In this document: positions 46,365-57,289 of the stretch, one piece after another | Position numbering within the stretch: the stretch's first letter is position 1 | Layout: each line of letters starts with the position of its first letter | Origin: Vandiemenella viatica | Lineage: Eukaryota > Arthropoda > Insecta > Orthoptera > Morabidae | Assembly (NCBI GenBank): GCA_031002005.1 | Contig: CM061921.1 | Coordinates: 150,507,283-150,571,282 of the forward strand | Reading direction: 5' to 3' | Length of the DNA: 64,000 nucleotides | The notes under the pieces: generated by a model | What the model saw: the letters and a program-made list of their open reading frames with translations, nothing else | What the model was told of the DNA's origin: nothing | Database searches by the model: none | Made by a program: the position numbers and the translations under genes

Positions 46365-46785
46365 AGGGTAAATAAGATTGGCTGCCTTTTAAATAGAAAA
46401 GTATCCATCCAGTATAGAGAGAACCTAGAAAGATTCGTGATCTGCTTGTAAAGGTAAAAGACAAAAGAGAGAAATTACATACACTGGGTTTATGCCAAAT
46501 GCTCTATAGCTGTGGCCAGGTATATATTGGGAAAACAGGTTTCACAATCAAGGAAAGACTAAATGAATACAAGACATTTTAAAAATAATGACGTCAGTAA
46601 ATCGATTGTAGCACAACATTCAACTGCCAATGGGCATGCTATTTTTCCCAACGAGTCTAGTGTACTGGTTGAGGAAAGCAGATGATGGCCCAGATGGGTC
46701 AGAGAAGCATTAGAAATCAGAAAAATGTGCGATAATATGAACACAGACAGTGGGCTTCAGTTTGACCAATATGGTCATGCCTGCT
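46365..46785 (+). pseudogene. Penelope GIY-YIG endonuclease domain remnant
   Basis: Frames after the RT contain YSCGQVYIGKTGFTIKERLN (GIY-YIG-type core, with the conserved Gly-Gln-x-Tyr-Ile-Gly-x-Thr), then SIVAQHSTANGHAIF, and an REALEIRKMCDNMNTDSGLQ segment. This matches the C-terminal GIY-YIG nuclease expected of full-length Penelope elements. Premature stops occur after the first block and before the last. Confidence 0.82.
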
Positions 46786-46916
46786 CCGTAAAACGTAGGA
46801 TACAAGCCCCCAATGGACTGGCCATGCTAGCGGGAACTCCAGTGACGTCAATCCAAATGATTATCGCAGCTTTGGAAACTATATACAGGTGGCAGTAATG
46901 CAAGGCAAGTGGAATG

Positions 46917-47711
46917 CAGTAGAACTCCAATTATCCAAATCAATTTGCACCGGACCCCATTCAGATAATCAGAAATTCGTATAATTGGATTTTTTTCTGA
47001 AAAAGGGTCTATTTTAATTAATTACTGTATGTATGTTGAAAATGGTAGAAAAAACTGTTTTTAAAGAAAAAGAGCTTTGAATTAATTAAATGAAAAGGCA
47101 ACACTTTCACACGTTAAGTGTACTTGCATGGGCTGTAAATTACTACAGCCCACGTACGTACCACACTGGAATTGCTTGCCGAACATCTCAAAGTAAGCTG
47201 TTTTAGTGTATTCATCCATTTTTATGCAGCCAAGTCGTGCATCCACTTGACATTGAGAATTTGCATGTGGGCACTCTGGTTGATGCTCCATCCACTCCCA
47301 ACACAGTTTCAAGGCCGGCAAATGCTTCACTATTTGATGGTCCCGTGTCTGCTTCAAATTCGATATTAAGGTCGTCTTTTTCCTCGACACTTTCTTCTCT
47401 CACACTTTCAATAAGTTCATCATTTAGAATTTCATACCCAAGGTCTGACGAATCACACACCACCCATTCTGCTATATCTTCAGCACTAACTTCTGAACAT
47501 CCAGGAATTTGCAGAAGAATGTTTCTGAAGTCCTTGAGTGAAATGTCATCCCCATCTCCTTCTGTTCCTTCCCTTTCCTTTTCTTTAGCTTCTTTTTCTT
47601 CTCTTCTTCAGTTGGTATGCCTTTCAGCTTGTTCCACGCACATGCTTAGAAAAGCGATTAGGATATTCAGTGATTCAGATAGTCTGAGATCGGATAATTG
47701 GAGTTCTTCTG
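46917..47711 (-). mobile_element. Tigger/pogo-like DNA transposon relic
   Basis: The ends CAGTAGAACTCCAATTATCC (46917) and the counterpart GGATAATTGGAGTTCTTCTG (ending 47711) are typical pogo/Tigger inverted repeats. TA follows the right end (47712-47713), while the left flank now reads TG, so one base of the TA duplication has probably changed. On the minus strand the interior keeps the C-terminus of a pogo-type transposase (47212-47610). The element directly abuts the right terminus of the Penelope element. Confidence 0.8.
47212..47610 (-). pseudogene. Tigger-type transposase C-terminus
   Basis: Reading on the minus strand, an Asp/Glu-rich stretch precedes SLKDFRNILLQIPGCSEVSA then EDIAEWVVCDSSDLGYEILN and DELIESVREE. 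This parallels the conserved end of Tigger/Jerky-type transposases ('...W...D....G.....DE.I......'). SEAFAGLETVLG follows, like the 'S.EA...LE..L.W' helix, and then the protein drifts into non-homologous sequence. The catalytic DDE core is not present, so only the tail survives. Confidence 0.65.
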
Positions 47712-48836
47712 TATATAAAAGTTGAGAAATAATGTGCTTAATCACTTTGAAAATTTTTAATCAATTTGATTGCTTTTTCCATATCCTCAAAAAACTAGTT
47801 TTGGCCATTCCCAACCCCCAGGTGTGGTAAAAGGTCAAACTTATAATTTTCACTGGAACTTTATCTGTGTGAAAAATGTCAAAGGCATCAGCATAGTATA
47901 TATATATTTTTTTTTTTTTTTTTTGTCTTGGAAAAAATAATGATAGATGTGAATTCTCGTTTCTTGATCCAATATATGTTGTTTTTGACAATTTTTATTG
48001 ATAGAAACATGCTTGAAAATGAAATGATATGGAAAAATAAACCCATCACTCACTGGTGTTAAAGGCAGCAGGTCCACACTGACAAAAACACATTTCACAT
48101 TATTTTGGAAGGACACCTAAACCTGAAGGAGGGAAATGAAATGTGTCAAGTTAACAGCTTTCTTGACAAAATGATAGTGGGGGTTGAGAGGTAAAAGAAT
48201 TATAACAATGGAAATGAAATATCATGGGATATGATGAAAATTTTAAAAAAAATAATATAATGAAAATGATGAGGATCATGTAAAGGGGGAAAATTAAATG
48301 GCAACCATCCTGCCTTCACTTTTGGCAAGTGCTGGATTTACTATGCCTCTTTTTTGTTTTCTTATTCCTTCAGGGATTTTCTTCTTCATTTTTGATGTCA
48401 CTGAATCCTTTTTTAGTTCCAGTAATGAGAACTTCTGGCTGGTGGACTTTTTTTATTGTTATTTCCCCAACAAAAAGTTTAATATGCACCATGTGTTTCA
48501 AACATAATATGTTCTAAAATGGCAAACAGTCACTTTTTATACTCGTGACCTAGTAGTGATATAAAATGAGAGAATCAAACAGTTAAAAATCATGGGAATC
48601 CTACAGTCTTTGATGTCCAATTGTGGATTTGTGCTTCAAATTAAATAATTTTAAACAGTTTTTGATAACTTTTAACAGAAATGCTGTTTTGTGACCTAGT
48701 ATAATTTGCCTAGGAATGAAATAATTCTGTTTAATGTATCTTAATATTTTGGTTTAAAGGAACTAATACTTAAATAATAATGGTGACTGAATACAACTGT
48801 TGGACTCTGTTTCTTGATGCGTTGTTGTTTTTACAG

Positions 48837-49081
48837 GTCTATTGCACCTTGCCTCACGATTTATCTCTGCGTTGGTCAGAATACTATCTACCATGCCTTA
48901 TATCTAGATAGTTTTACATGTGCTGAAATGGCGCAAAAACTTGCTACAATGTTGGGAGTATGTCATGAACAGATACATGATCTGTACATGCAGGGTCCAA
49001 ATGGAATACATGTGCAAGTTACAGATGAAGTTATCCGAAATTTGAAAGATGAATCCCTCTTCAATATCGAAATTCTGCATG
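48837..49081 (+). CDS. gem: Gemini/TFCP2-family transcription factor, C-terminal domain exon
   Basis: The acceptor GTTTTTACAG precedes 48837, and the donor GTGAGT starts at 49082. The first G completes the lysine codon begun in the previous exon. The exon then encodes SIAPCLTIYLC (equivalent to 'VRPRLTIYVCQ' in vertebrate TFCP2), YHALYLDSFTCAEMAQKLAT and CHEQIHDLYMQGPNGIHVQV, then TDEVIRNLKDESLFNIEILH. This is the C-terminal ubiquitin-like oligomerisation domain of CP2 factors, including the conserved 'Y.QGP.GIHV...DE.I.N...E..F' core. It leaves after one base of an Asp codon. An ATG at 48814 just upstream lies in the intron and is not a start. Confidence 0.95.
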
Positions 49082-49339
49082 GTGAGTAAATTTCTCATTG
49101 ACCATTTTAAAATTTCAGAGGCAGCTATGTTTAAAAGACCTTACCTTGGTTATTGCTGCAGACAGCAGGACATGCATATACATAAATAAATAACAGAGGG
49201 TAGGGAAAGTAAACCCATGACTAATCTTAGGTAAAGACAGAAGGACAGCAATGAACACAAAAAATTGAGGTAAACACATTTTTACAGTAATTTGGTTCAA
49301 ATACTTATTCATGCAAAGAGAAATGAGCCATTTTGCTAG

Positions 49340-51250
49340 GGATTTGTGTACATCCTGGGAGCTACTGCCTGACTGAGTACGCTGTGGAGAACATGTTGGG
49401 AATAGCGGAGGGGGGGGGGGGGTAAATAATACAATGTAACTGTCGATAACTGTGGAAATAAAACATTATCCTTGGCAGAGGCAGAACACACTAGTAGATG
49501 CATATATTTGAAATTAAGTTGTGATAAATAAATAAGGGCACAATATTGGAGAAAAAAACATACAAAAAGTAAACAAATGACCAATAAGTGATGGGTTGAC
49601 TGAGGTTGAGGCAATGTAGATATCTGATGCCCATGATATGTTGGTAAGCTAGTTTCCATCCATGGAGTTCAGAGGTGGTGATAGTTTCTTGGAAAACTCT
49701 TGACAGCTCTCACTGTAATATTTGTGGGGATTATAAGAGTTGTAGGAACTGGAATGTGCTGCCATTGAATGGTACAGGTTGCTGGAATAAACAGTTTGCA
49801 TGTTGCCATTCATATTGATTGAAAGCTGGATCATGGTGAGGTCTATGTAAGAGCTAGTGCAGTGAAGGAAGGTTAGTTGATATGATGTGCTTGAAGTATA
49901 TACATTGATGGGAATTGAATCCCCCTGTTGTTGAATTGGAATAGGTTGTGGTAGCTGGCTCCATGCTGCAAGTTATGCAACTAGGTCTGTTGCTTGTAAG
50001 GATTTGATATGGTGGTTTGGAACAATCCAAACAGAGGAGTATTTGTGAACCAAGATTTTCTTGGGGTTGTATGGTCTGCTGAAGCTTGGGGGGGGGGGGG
50101 GAGTAGAGGGGGCTGTGAGTAGAATTTTGGGAAGAAGGGTGTGCATTTTAGGGAAAGAATGTAGATACTCTTGCCCATATTGCAGGATATGGTTAATGGA
50201 ATTGAGACCAGGATAGAGCTGAATGACAAAGACAGGAGCTATGGTTGGTATTTAGAGGTGCGGGACGAGAGTAGTAGGGTAGAGAAAGAGTGGTAAGATG
50301 GGAGATTTATTTTTGTGGATGATCAACACAGTATTTATGGGAAATGAAGGCTTGTACTAGATTTTGGGTGTTCTTGGAAAAGGATTCTTCATAAGAACAC
50401 ATGCATCTGCCACGGATGGCAAGGCTGTAGGGAAGGTAATGTTCAGTGTTAAATGAATGACTCCTGTCATCATGTAGGTATTGTTGTAAATTAGTGGGCT
50501 GCATTTGAACAGAGGTGTGAAGGGCATCCTGCTATTGTTCAGAGTTGCACAGTTGATGGAATGGCTGTTGTAAAGGGAATTGAGGAAGTCTAGAAGACTA
50601 TTTTCACTGTCGGACAAGATCATAAATGCATCATCTTAGTATCTGAGCCACACACTGGGCTTAATTGTGTTGTTCTGGGACAGTTCTTCTAGACGATCCA
50701 GGAATATGAGGCCAAGTAGGTACCTATTACAGTGCCATGTATCTGTTGATATACATGGGAATTGAAGGAGAACAAGTTTTTGGAAAGAATAAAGTGAGTG
50801 AAGAATGTGCTGGGGAGGCTAGATGGGAGGTTGTATATGTAGTAACTGCTCCAAGGCACTGTGACAGTGAGGGAAATTACATCAATGTAGACAAGGAGTC
50901 TGGAGATAGAGAAATGAGGACTGTGGAAAGACATTTGAGGAAGTCTAGGGTGTCTCTGATAAAGGATGAAAGGTTCTGCACAAAAGATAGTAAGATGTTG
51001 ATTCACCAGTGCTGAAATCGGTTCAGTGGACAGTCCATTTGCCGCAACTGTCGGTCGTCAAGGACTGCCAGTCTTGTGAATCTTGGGAAGCAGATATAGA
51101 ACAAGTGTACAGGGATTTTGAAGAGTGAGGAGGAAAATGTAATGAGAGGAGAAGCCTTGTAAGGGGCCTTGCAGGCCAACGAAAGATTCTGTTTCCTGGT
51201 GTATAGAGATGGTGGCATATGTGGACTGTAAGTGATAGTATCAGAAAGCT
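49340..51250 (-). mobile_element. Penelope-like element relic, minus strand
   Basis: On the minus strand, frames at 51006-50689 contain YIDVISL (motif A region) and THFILSKNLFSFNSHVYQQI then HGTVIGT (motif B region). The RT continues with a degenerate YDDAF-type motif C around 50640 and SENSLLDFLNSLYNSHSIN. Further downstream on that strand (49834-49649) a QTVYSSNLYHSMAAHSS segment has a counterpart in the relic at 52930-53300 (QTVYTINISHLVAEHAS), so both belong to one family. Stops and frameshifts are frequent. Confidence 0.7.
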
Positions 51251-51392
51251 GCCTCAGGGCCTTGGATCATAATTACTGACCATATTGGTTGAGCCCTTGT
51301 AAGCTGGGCCTTACTCGTGCAATGAGGAGAGAGAGAGAGGGGGGGGGGGAGGGGGGATGGAGAGGCGGTGGGATAGGGATTACATTTAAGCC

Positions 51393-52122
51393 TTGTTCAA
51401 CCTTTTTAAAAAAAATATGTGACCCCTTTTCAAGTAAAAAAATCTTTGACATCCCAGGTCAGTAATAAAACACAAACAGCCCGCCATGTCCATAATAAAG
51501 TCGGTGATTTCAAAAACTGTTTAGTTAATTTTCTTTCTATTGAGACTATACCTACTGATGGAGAAATCAAATGCTGTCCAAGGTGATCGTGAGGGCAGTG
51601 ATATGTTCTCTGCATGGTGGTGGCACAGCAGACAACAAGGAAGGGAGCGAGTTGAGCGGCTGCATTGGAGGAGTTTGTTTTCATTCGCTGCAATCATTTG
51701 TCAGAGTATGCCAACGAGTATGGATGTGCTTTGCTTCAAGCGAGTATAACATGGAGAATTTTCTCAAAAGATTTGCACAGCCCTCCATGTGACGGAAACA
51801 AATTAAATCTAAAAAAAAGAGACTGTATTACGACAATTACCTGAAATATAGTTTTATGGTCATGAATAATAAACGTCAATATGTAATTTGTTAAAATTAG
51901 AAAATGATTTAGTTATTTGCATCTCAAAAATTCAACCACAATTTTTTGGAAAATAAATAGGTAGTGCATCCTTCTCACTAAAAATGTTGTGTTTTTATTG
52001 TAGTGTAAGATCTACAACAGTTGCTTTCTACTTTTACCTGGCTTGAGAATGCGACTCTTGAACAAGACTTAGCGACCACCCGTGGAAGTTGCGACCCGCA
52101 GGTTGAGAAACGCTGCCATAGG
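51393..52122. mobile_element. hAT-like DNA transposon relic
   Basis: The left end (TTGTTCAACCTTTTTAAA near 51394) and right end (GCGACCCGCAGGTTGAGAAA near 52088-52108) match the well-known hAT terminal style 'C.G.GGTTCTCAACCTTTTT ... GACCC' and its complement. The interior has no intact transposase. An 8-bp target duplication could not be identified. Confidence 0.5.
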
Positions 52123-52429
52123 TAATGGCAGTTGGGAACAAAAAACGTGTAACACAGTATTTCATTGTTGAATCTTGTTCAGGCATTATCACACCGATGC
52201 CCATTTGGTGAATGGAGATGGTCCAGTTGGCTGGGGAGATGGTGGGATGGGTGAGAAAATACTGCATCATTAAGATTGGAGAAGTATTATTGTGATAGAA
52301 CATCACTAAGTAATTAACTTGAGGGGATGCAAATACTAATAGAAAACTTTAAGTAGAAAATATTAAACTCAAGGTTTATAAAATGTGAATAAATAATAAT
52401 AATAATAATAAGTTGGGTCAGGTCAGGCT

Positions 52430-52925
52430 TGTTCTCCTACCGTATGTGATAGTAAACAGTACTTACTACCTGCGACTTTCTGGCAGAGGGACAGGCAGTC
52501 GGTACCAAACCTGACTACCAAAGAAGGATCAATGGCTTTGGGTGGATGAGTTCTTCCCTTAGAGGCCAGATAAAGTATTTATGTAGGGAATGGGACATAA
52601 ATTTATCAGTTAAGTGAAGACCTCAATGGCATTCAACATAGAGATGTACTTCAATACAGGAAGGGGGGCAGGGGTGTGGTGGCAGAAGAGGCAACTCAGT
52701 ACTCAGGGGAAAAATAAGAGTACAACTGCTGCCTTGCAGACTTGGTAGGGGACTATCAAAGGCTAAGGTAGTAAACCCTGATCAAAAATCCTCTGATACG
52801 CTAGTTCTAGCAAGCCAGTAGAGGAGTGATCAGCAAATTACTTTCAATGTTAAAACAAACCTCGACCAGTGCCTAGGAGTCTCAAGCTGGATGATGATGA
52901 TGATGATGATGATGAGGGTCTTATC
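52430..52925 (+). repeat. Probable LINE 3' end with (GAT)n tail
   Basis: A GC-richer block is followed by a (GAT)n tract at about 52893-52913, a style seen at the 3' ends of several insect LINE families. No coding domain is left, so the call rests on composition and tail. Confidence 0.3.
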
Positions 52926-52929
52926 AGAG

Positions 52930-53470
52930 ATTGAGGCTAGGAGGATGTCTGGTGCCAAGGTTATATTGGTACGCTTGTTCCCATTTGTGGGGTTCAGAGA
53001 AGGTTGTTGTTTCAGAGAAGATTGATTGTCCTCACTGTAAAATAGTTGTTTAAATTGTTCAGCTTCAGGGTACTAGCATGTTCTGCCACTAGATGGGATA
53101 TGTTAATGGTGTAAACTGTTTGCATAGGGCCCTTCATTCTGTTGGACAGAGGGTTCATAATGAGACCTACGTATGAATTGGCGTATTGGAGACAGACGAA
53201 CTGACATATTAGGCAAGTTTTGGTGCATATGGCATGTACAATGATGAGAAAAGTTTCCCACTCTTGTCGACTGGAGTTGGTGGTGGTAGCTGGGTGCATG
53301 CTTCATGTTTTGCAGCAGGATTTGGGGTCTATGTGATGGTTTGTGTGAATTACTCGGTGACTTTTTGTGAACCAAGATATTTTTGAGATTGGGTGGACTG
53401 CTGAAGCATTGCCCACCATCCCAACCACCTGAGCCGTGCTACTGGCACTCTCCATTCACTCAGCGGGTGA
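52930..53470 (-). mobile_element. Penelope-like element fragment, minus strand
   Basis: The segment is similar on the minus strand to part of the relic at 49340-51250: the QTVYTINISHLVAEHAS stretch corresponds to QTVYSSNLYHSMAAHSS, with similar flanking DNA (TGTTGGTAAGCTAGTTTCC against ATTGGTACGCTTGTTCCC). It may be the other end of the same broken element or a second copy. Confidence 0.5.
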
Positions 53471-54813
53471 CAGTGTGATCACACCTGACCTCATTAAATT
53501 TCTCAATTGCTTGCAAGAATAAGGTTCAACAAAATATTGTGTGACCAACGTTCATTTTTTTGTGTTTGTTGTTTCCAGGTGTTGTCATCTATGTTAAGTA
53601 TATAAATGGGGGCAATAGGGCCAGGACGCCATAGAAACATGAAAGCCTATTATTAGGAAACAATAAGCACACAATAGTTGGATATATCAAACATAAGGAT
53701 AGGAGAATAACCTCCGCTTAACACAGTCGACAGCAGGAAGCCTTTGAAACACAAACACGCCATCGTGCTGTCAACCTTTTTAAGCGGTACATACATATAG
53801 CTTTTGCATCATTGTTGTCTTAAATGAAATTCATTGCCAAAATTTTTCTCACATATAAGGCATGATGACTTGCTCCCAACTGAATTTTATGATTGGATCT
53901 AAAATTTCTTTTTTGTGGTTTTCACAAGGGCAGATGTCACCACATGTAAGCAAGGAAGTCAGCAAGTTGAAATTTATTAAACTTTTTGACCCACTGGCAC
54001 AAATTCACAAACAGTACTAAACACCAATGAATTGTTTCTATATAGAGAGTAAATGGTCTGCTTGATTCTCCTAATCAGCACTTCTGCCCCCTTAAAAAAA
54101 TACTCTAAAGCATGTTTTTCTCATCAGGCAACATGTGACCCTGCTTCTTGTAAACTCCTATTTGCCTGGTGGACTTATCCCGTACACCTCAAATTGTGTA
54201 AGAAAGATTGAACCCTGAATATGTGTTTCTTTACAAAAAAAAAAAAAAAAGAAAACTAGCCTTAACTTGTGAAACATCGTCCCCTTTAAAAGTAAGTTTG
54301 CACTCGTGTGATTAGATGCTTCATTTATCATGCATATTTACAGTTTTTACTAAAGCTGACGGTGAATGTTTGTTTTTATAGATTTCCTTGCATTCAAGAA
54401 GTGACCCTATTTCTTGGGCATTATGATCAGTTTGAACAAGTTGGACACACAGACTTATATAGCATCATAATCGGATTCAGTATTCAGTATTTAGTATTTG
54501 TTACTTGAAAGTGAATAAACAAACATGGTGTGCAAATACACAGTAACTGATAGTAGTTTTACAGAGATTATTTGTGTTAATATATCTTTATTTATGGATA
54601 AACCTTACAATATTACCTGAAGGGCACACAGTATGATTAATTTAGGCCTACCCATTGTTTTCCAGTGCATCTGGCAAACTGATTACATAACTATTTTTAT
54701 ATAATAAAATAGACCCTGGTATTTTGTGCAATTGTGAGGAAGACCCTTATTGTTCATAGTTGTCAAATAAAAGTCAATACAAAAACAATCTATATGGATT
54801 TGTTTGTTTCCAG

Positions 54814-54866
54814 ATCAAAATGGAGCAAGATACAGACTGCTTCTGAAGCCTTCTTCTCCTCATTGA
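54814..54866 (+). CDS. gem: Gemini/TFCP2-family transcription factor, last coding exon
   Basis: The acceptor TTTGTTTCCAG precedes 54814. The first two bases complete the Asp codon begun at 49081. The exon then encodes QNGARYRLLLKPSSPH and a TGA stop at 54864-54866. The 'Y.L.LK' ending corresponds to the 'YHIILK' end of vertebrate TFCP2, extended by five residues. All three intron phases inside the window agree, which strongly supports the four-exon model. Confidence 0.92.
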
Positions 54867-56260
54867 GATTCTGCAGTGTTCCATTTGTGACACTATCGTA
54901 TCGGGAACCGTAGATTTTGTGCATTTTCAGTAATTACTGTCAAATATGTCTTCAGTATTTTTCATACTATCTATGAAATGTCCCTATGCTTGTATTTTGA
55001 AATGTAGCACACAGTTTCTGCAAAGTGTTATAACTTTTGTATTTGTTATTTCTATAGATAAATATATGTATCTATATTAACTGGCACAAATCGTGCTGTA
55101 TTTTTGATGTTGATGTATATGTGACATATTTTTGACACTGTCTATTAAGGAAATTTAAAGCTGGCTTTTTCACTAAATACTTTAGTGTATATCTTTTAAT
55201 AGTCTAATTTTCATACTGATAAGCCAAGATATAAAGTTTACCATACAAGGATAAGATGGTGCCTTTAACTTTTTTATGGAATGGTTTAAATTTGTGTAGA
55301 TTATTTTACCTGCTTTTAATGTTAATGCTCACAGCTTAGAAGTGAATCATAGCTGTGAACCCTATATTTTCAAATAGATTAGTTATTATTTTTGAAACTG
55401 AAAATTATGTGCCTTTCTTATATCTATAGGTTATTGTTCTAAAGTATGTGAGAAATAGTTTTATAATTGTGAAAAGTATACCAGTTCTGCTGTGCTTCAA
55501 GGATGTGACACTTTTTTAATTGATCAATTATTAAAAATGGGGATGGCAAAACAGGAGAAATTTAATGTTTGAATGCAGATATGCAACTTTATTACCAAAA
55601 ATTAAATGTGTAAAATATATATTAGTTTTATTTTACTATAGTATTCACTTATACACTTTTGATGTTAGTTTTTCTGCCACAAATTAAATGTATCTTAGCA
55701 TGTAGTCGATTGTTTATTTTTACTTATCCTTTATTATAGATATTTTTAAAGAAGGAAACGAAAAGATTATAATCTTTTGGAAAGTTCACAAGACAATGAA
55801 ACAATTTTAATATAAGGTGGTCAAAAATGTTTAATTTCAAAATGCATAGTTAAGTCTGTTAGAAATGCAGGAAAGAAGTGTACTATTTCTTACATTGGTT
55901 ATAATTTTCATTTGATAGATTTTTACGGCATATTAAGGGTATTTCTCTATCAATTAGTTCTCAAAGATTGGAAGCTGTTGTGTACTAGCTTGCTTCTATT
56001 TTAAATTGAAGAAGAAACGATACTTTGTCATGTTTTGTGTTGAATGATTTTCTGAGAAAATAAATTTTTGTTTGATTATTAAATAATGATATATAAAGTA
56101 TTTACTATTTCTGTGTTTTAGCTTTGAAGGTGATATTAAGAAAATATTATAAGTTCAGCAGTGTAATAATTCTGTATTGGCAAGTTCAATTGTTTTTATA
56201 TTTAGACTGTACATTATTTCTAAATTTAAATATGAAATAAAAGTGACAAATTCATTTTTG
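54867..56260 (+). other. gem 3' UTR
   Basis: About 1.4 kb of AT-rich sequence follows the stop. AATAAA signals occur at 56059-56064 and 56236-56241. The second is followed by a GT/T-rich stretch and is the likelier main polyadenylation site. The UTR is free of recognisable transposons, unlike the DNA on either side, as expected for transcribed 3' UTR under some constraint. The exact 3' end is inferred. Confidence 0.6.
56236..56241 (+). terminator. gem polyadenylation signal AATAAA
   Basis: This is a canonical hexamer in AATATGAAATAAAAGTG-type context, about 1.37 kb past the stop codon, followed by a T-rich stretch (56259-56280). An alternative upstream signal lies at 56059. Confidence 0.55.
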
Positions 56261-57025
56261 ATGACATTCTTTTTCTTTTACATATATTCATCTTAGTAGT
56301 CTCAATGCAAATAGAAACACCATTGCACGAGTTATGAATTCTCTATTTGTAACAGAACTGTCTGCTTTATGTTTTTTACACAATAAGAAATACCAGCATG
56401 TTATTGTTGCATTTTAAAGTAGCTACATTATGTTTTAAAACAAAATAATCTTGCTGCATGGGAAGCTACACAGTTAAATCACTCTACAATTCTGTAAACA
56501 AATAAGGGTTAGATTTCAAATTGAGGGAAAAGGTAAAGACTGATAACACCTTGTCTGGTACTCTTCTGTCCTCTACAGTTAGATTGTTGTTGGTAAACAT
56601 GTATGCTGTTACATCTTTCCCATTCTATTCCTGGGTATTGTTCGAGAGAGTGGACAATTTGTGCAATTTTATGTCACCCTGTTGACAAGTTGTATAAACT
56701 GCATTTTTAGGTTGACTGTATTCGAAGAGATGAAAATAACATTTATCATATGGTGTAGAAAAAAATAACTGTAAAATGGCAAATCGTTTTCAGTTAGACA
56801 CACAATATTAATTAAAATGAAAAAATACATACGCACACAAAAACTAACTCTTGGCTGCAGACTCACTTGCATTAATCTAAGAAATGTAATTGAAGTATGC
56901 TTTCATCTCATGTTATTGGTGTGAAATATAAAATAGTATTTAGGTATTTTTTGTGAAAATGTATTTTTGATGCTATTATCGGCAATTGGTAAAAACGAAG
57001 GGAAGAAATATATATATATAAAAGG
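56261..57025. other. Intergenic stretch, nothing supported
   Basis: AT-rich DNA downstream of gem with no recognisable gene or repeat end. Confidence 0.5.
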
Positions 57026-57029
57026 ATGG

Positions 57030-57285
57030 ATAGGGAAATATGACCCAACACTTACCACAGATGAAGGTGGCTGGGACGACAAACACAAGAGAAGTGCAGT
57101 ATTTCGGCCTATAGCCTTATACGTGCAAAAGTGAGACATCAGGCGTAGTCAGATGTGTACACGGAGATGGTGGTCTCTGTGTACACATCTGACTCTCTCT
57201 GTGTCTCACTTCGTTCTTTTTGTGTTCATCGCCCCAGCCACCTTCATCTGTGGTAAGTGTTGGGTCATATTTCCCTATACTTCCT
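57030..57285. repeat. Nested palindromic repeat
   Basis: Outer arms (GGGAAATATGACCCAACACT at 57033 and AGTGTTGGGTCATATTTCCC near 57257) are inverted, and include CACAGATGAAGGTGGCTGGG and its complement. The centre is a second palindrome, AGTCAGATGTGTACAC against GTGTACACATCTGACT (about 57147-57194), with a loop containing GGTGG. The nested hairpin is a foldback element or terminal part of a Penelope-like repeat; no coding capacity. Confidence 0.75.
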
Positions 57286-57289
57286 TAGT

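Larger units (their letters stand above)
40795..46930 (+). mobile_element. Penelope-like element interrupted by a CR1-like LINE
   Basis: The left part is a terminal segment at about 40795-40930. It is followed by the start of a Penelope RT (LRNSAFKIRNSSDFINMIRD, then ESIVSFNV at about 41118-41140, the motif A region). The right part resumes at about 45886 with EYVDDSFVIWP (motif C, YVDD) and continues to the GIY-YIG nuclease and a right terminal segment (46790-46916). The right terminus is an inverted copy of the left terminus (CTATATATAGCTTCCAAAGC against GCTTTGGAAACTATATACAG), a layout known for Penelope elements. About 110 residues of RT between motifs A and C are missing where the LINE sits. 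Confidence 0.75.
37919..48836 (+). other. gem intron (10.9 kb) filled with nested transposons
   Basis: The intron runs from GTAAGT to the acceptor GTTTTTACAG. It contains a T-run (38094-38116), a GGGAA-rich repeat and (TA)n tract (38290-38456), the nested Penelope/CR1/mariner stack (40795-46916) and a Tigger relic (46917-47711). The stretches 38.5-40.8 kb and 47.7-48.8 kb hold nothing I can support apart from simple AT-rich sequence. Confidence 0.7.
49082..54813 (+). other. gem last intron (5.7 kb) with retroelement relics
   Basis: The intron runs from GTGAGT to the acceptor TTTGTTTCCAG. It holds minus-strand Penelope relics (49340-51250 and 52930-53470), a hAT relic (51393-52122) and a microsatellite-tailed segment (52430-52925). 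The stretch 53.5-54.8 kb shows nothing recognisable apart from an A-run near 54234. Confidence 0.7.

Noticed and set aside
52881..52915. Triplet GAT tract as a CRISPR-like or regulatory array
   Set aside because: It is a plain (GAT)n microsatellite, typical of LINE tails; no spacers or repeats of array type occur anywhere in the window.
32681..54866. Assignment to the Grainyhead branch instead of CP2/LSF
   Set aside because: The SAM-like domain ([13 protein letters not shown]) and the QGP-GIHV C-terminal core are CP2/LSF features; Grainyhead proteins lack that SAM-like domain.
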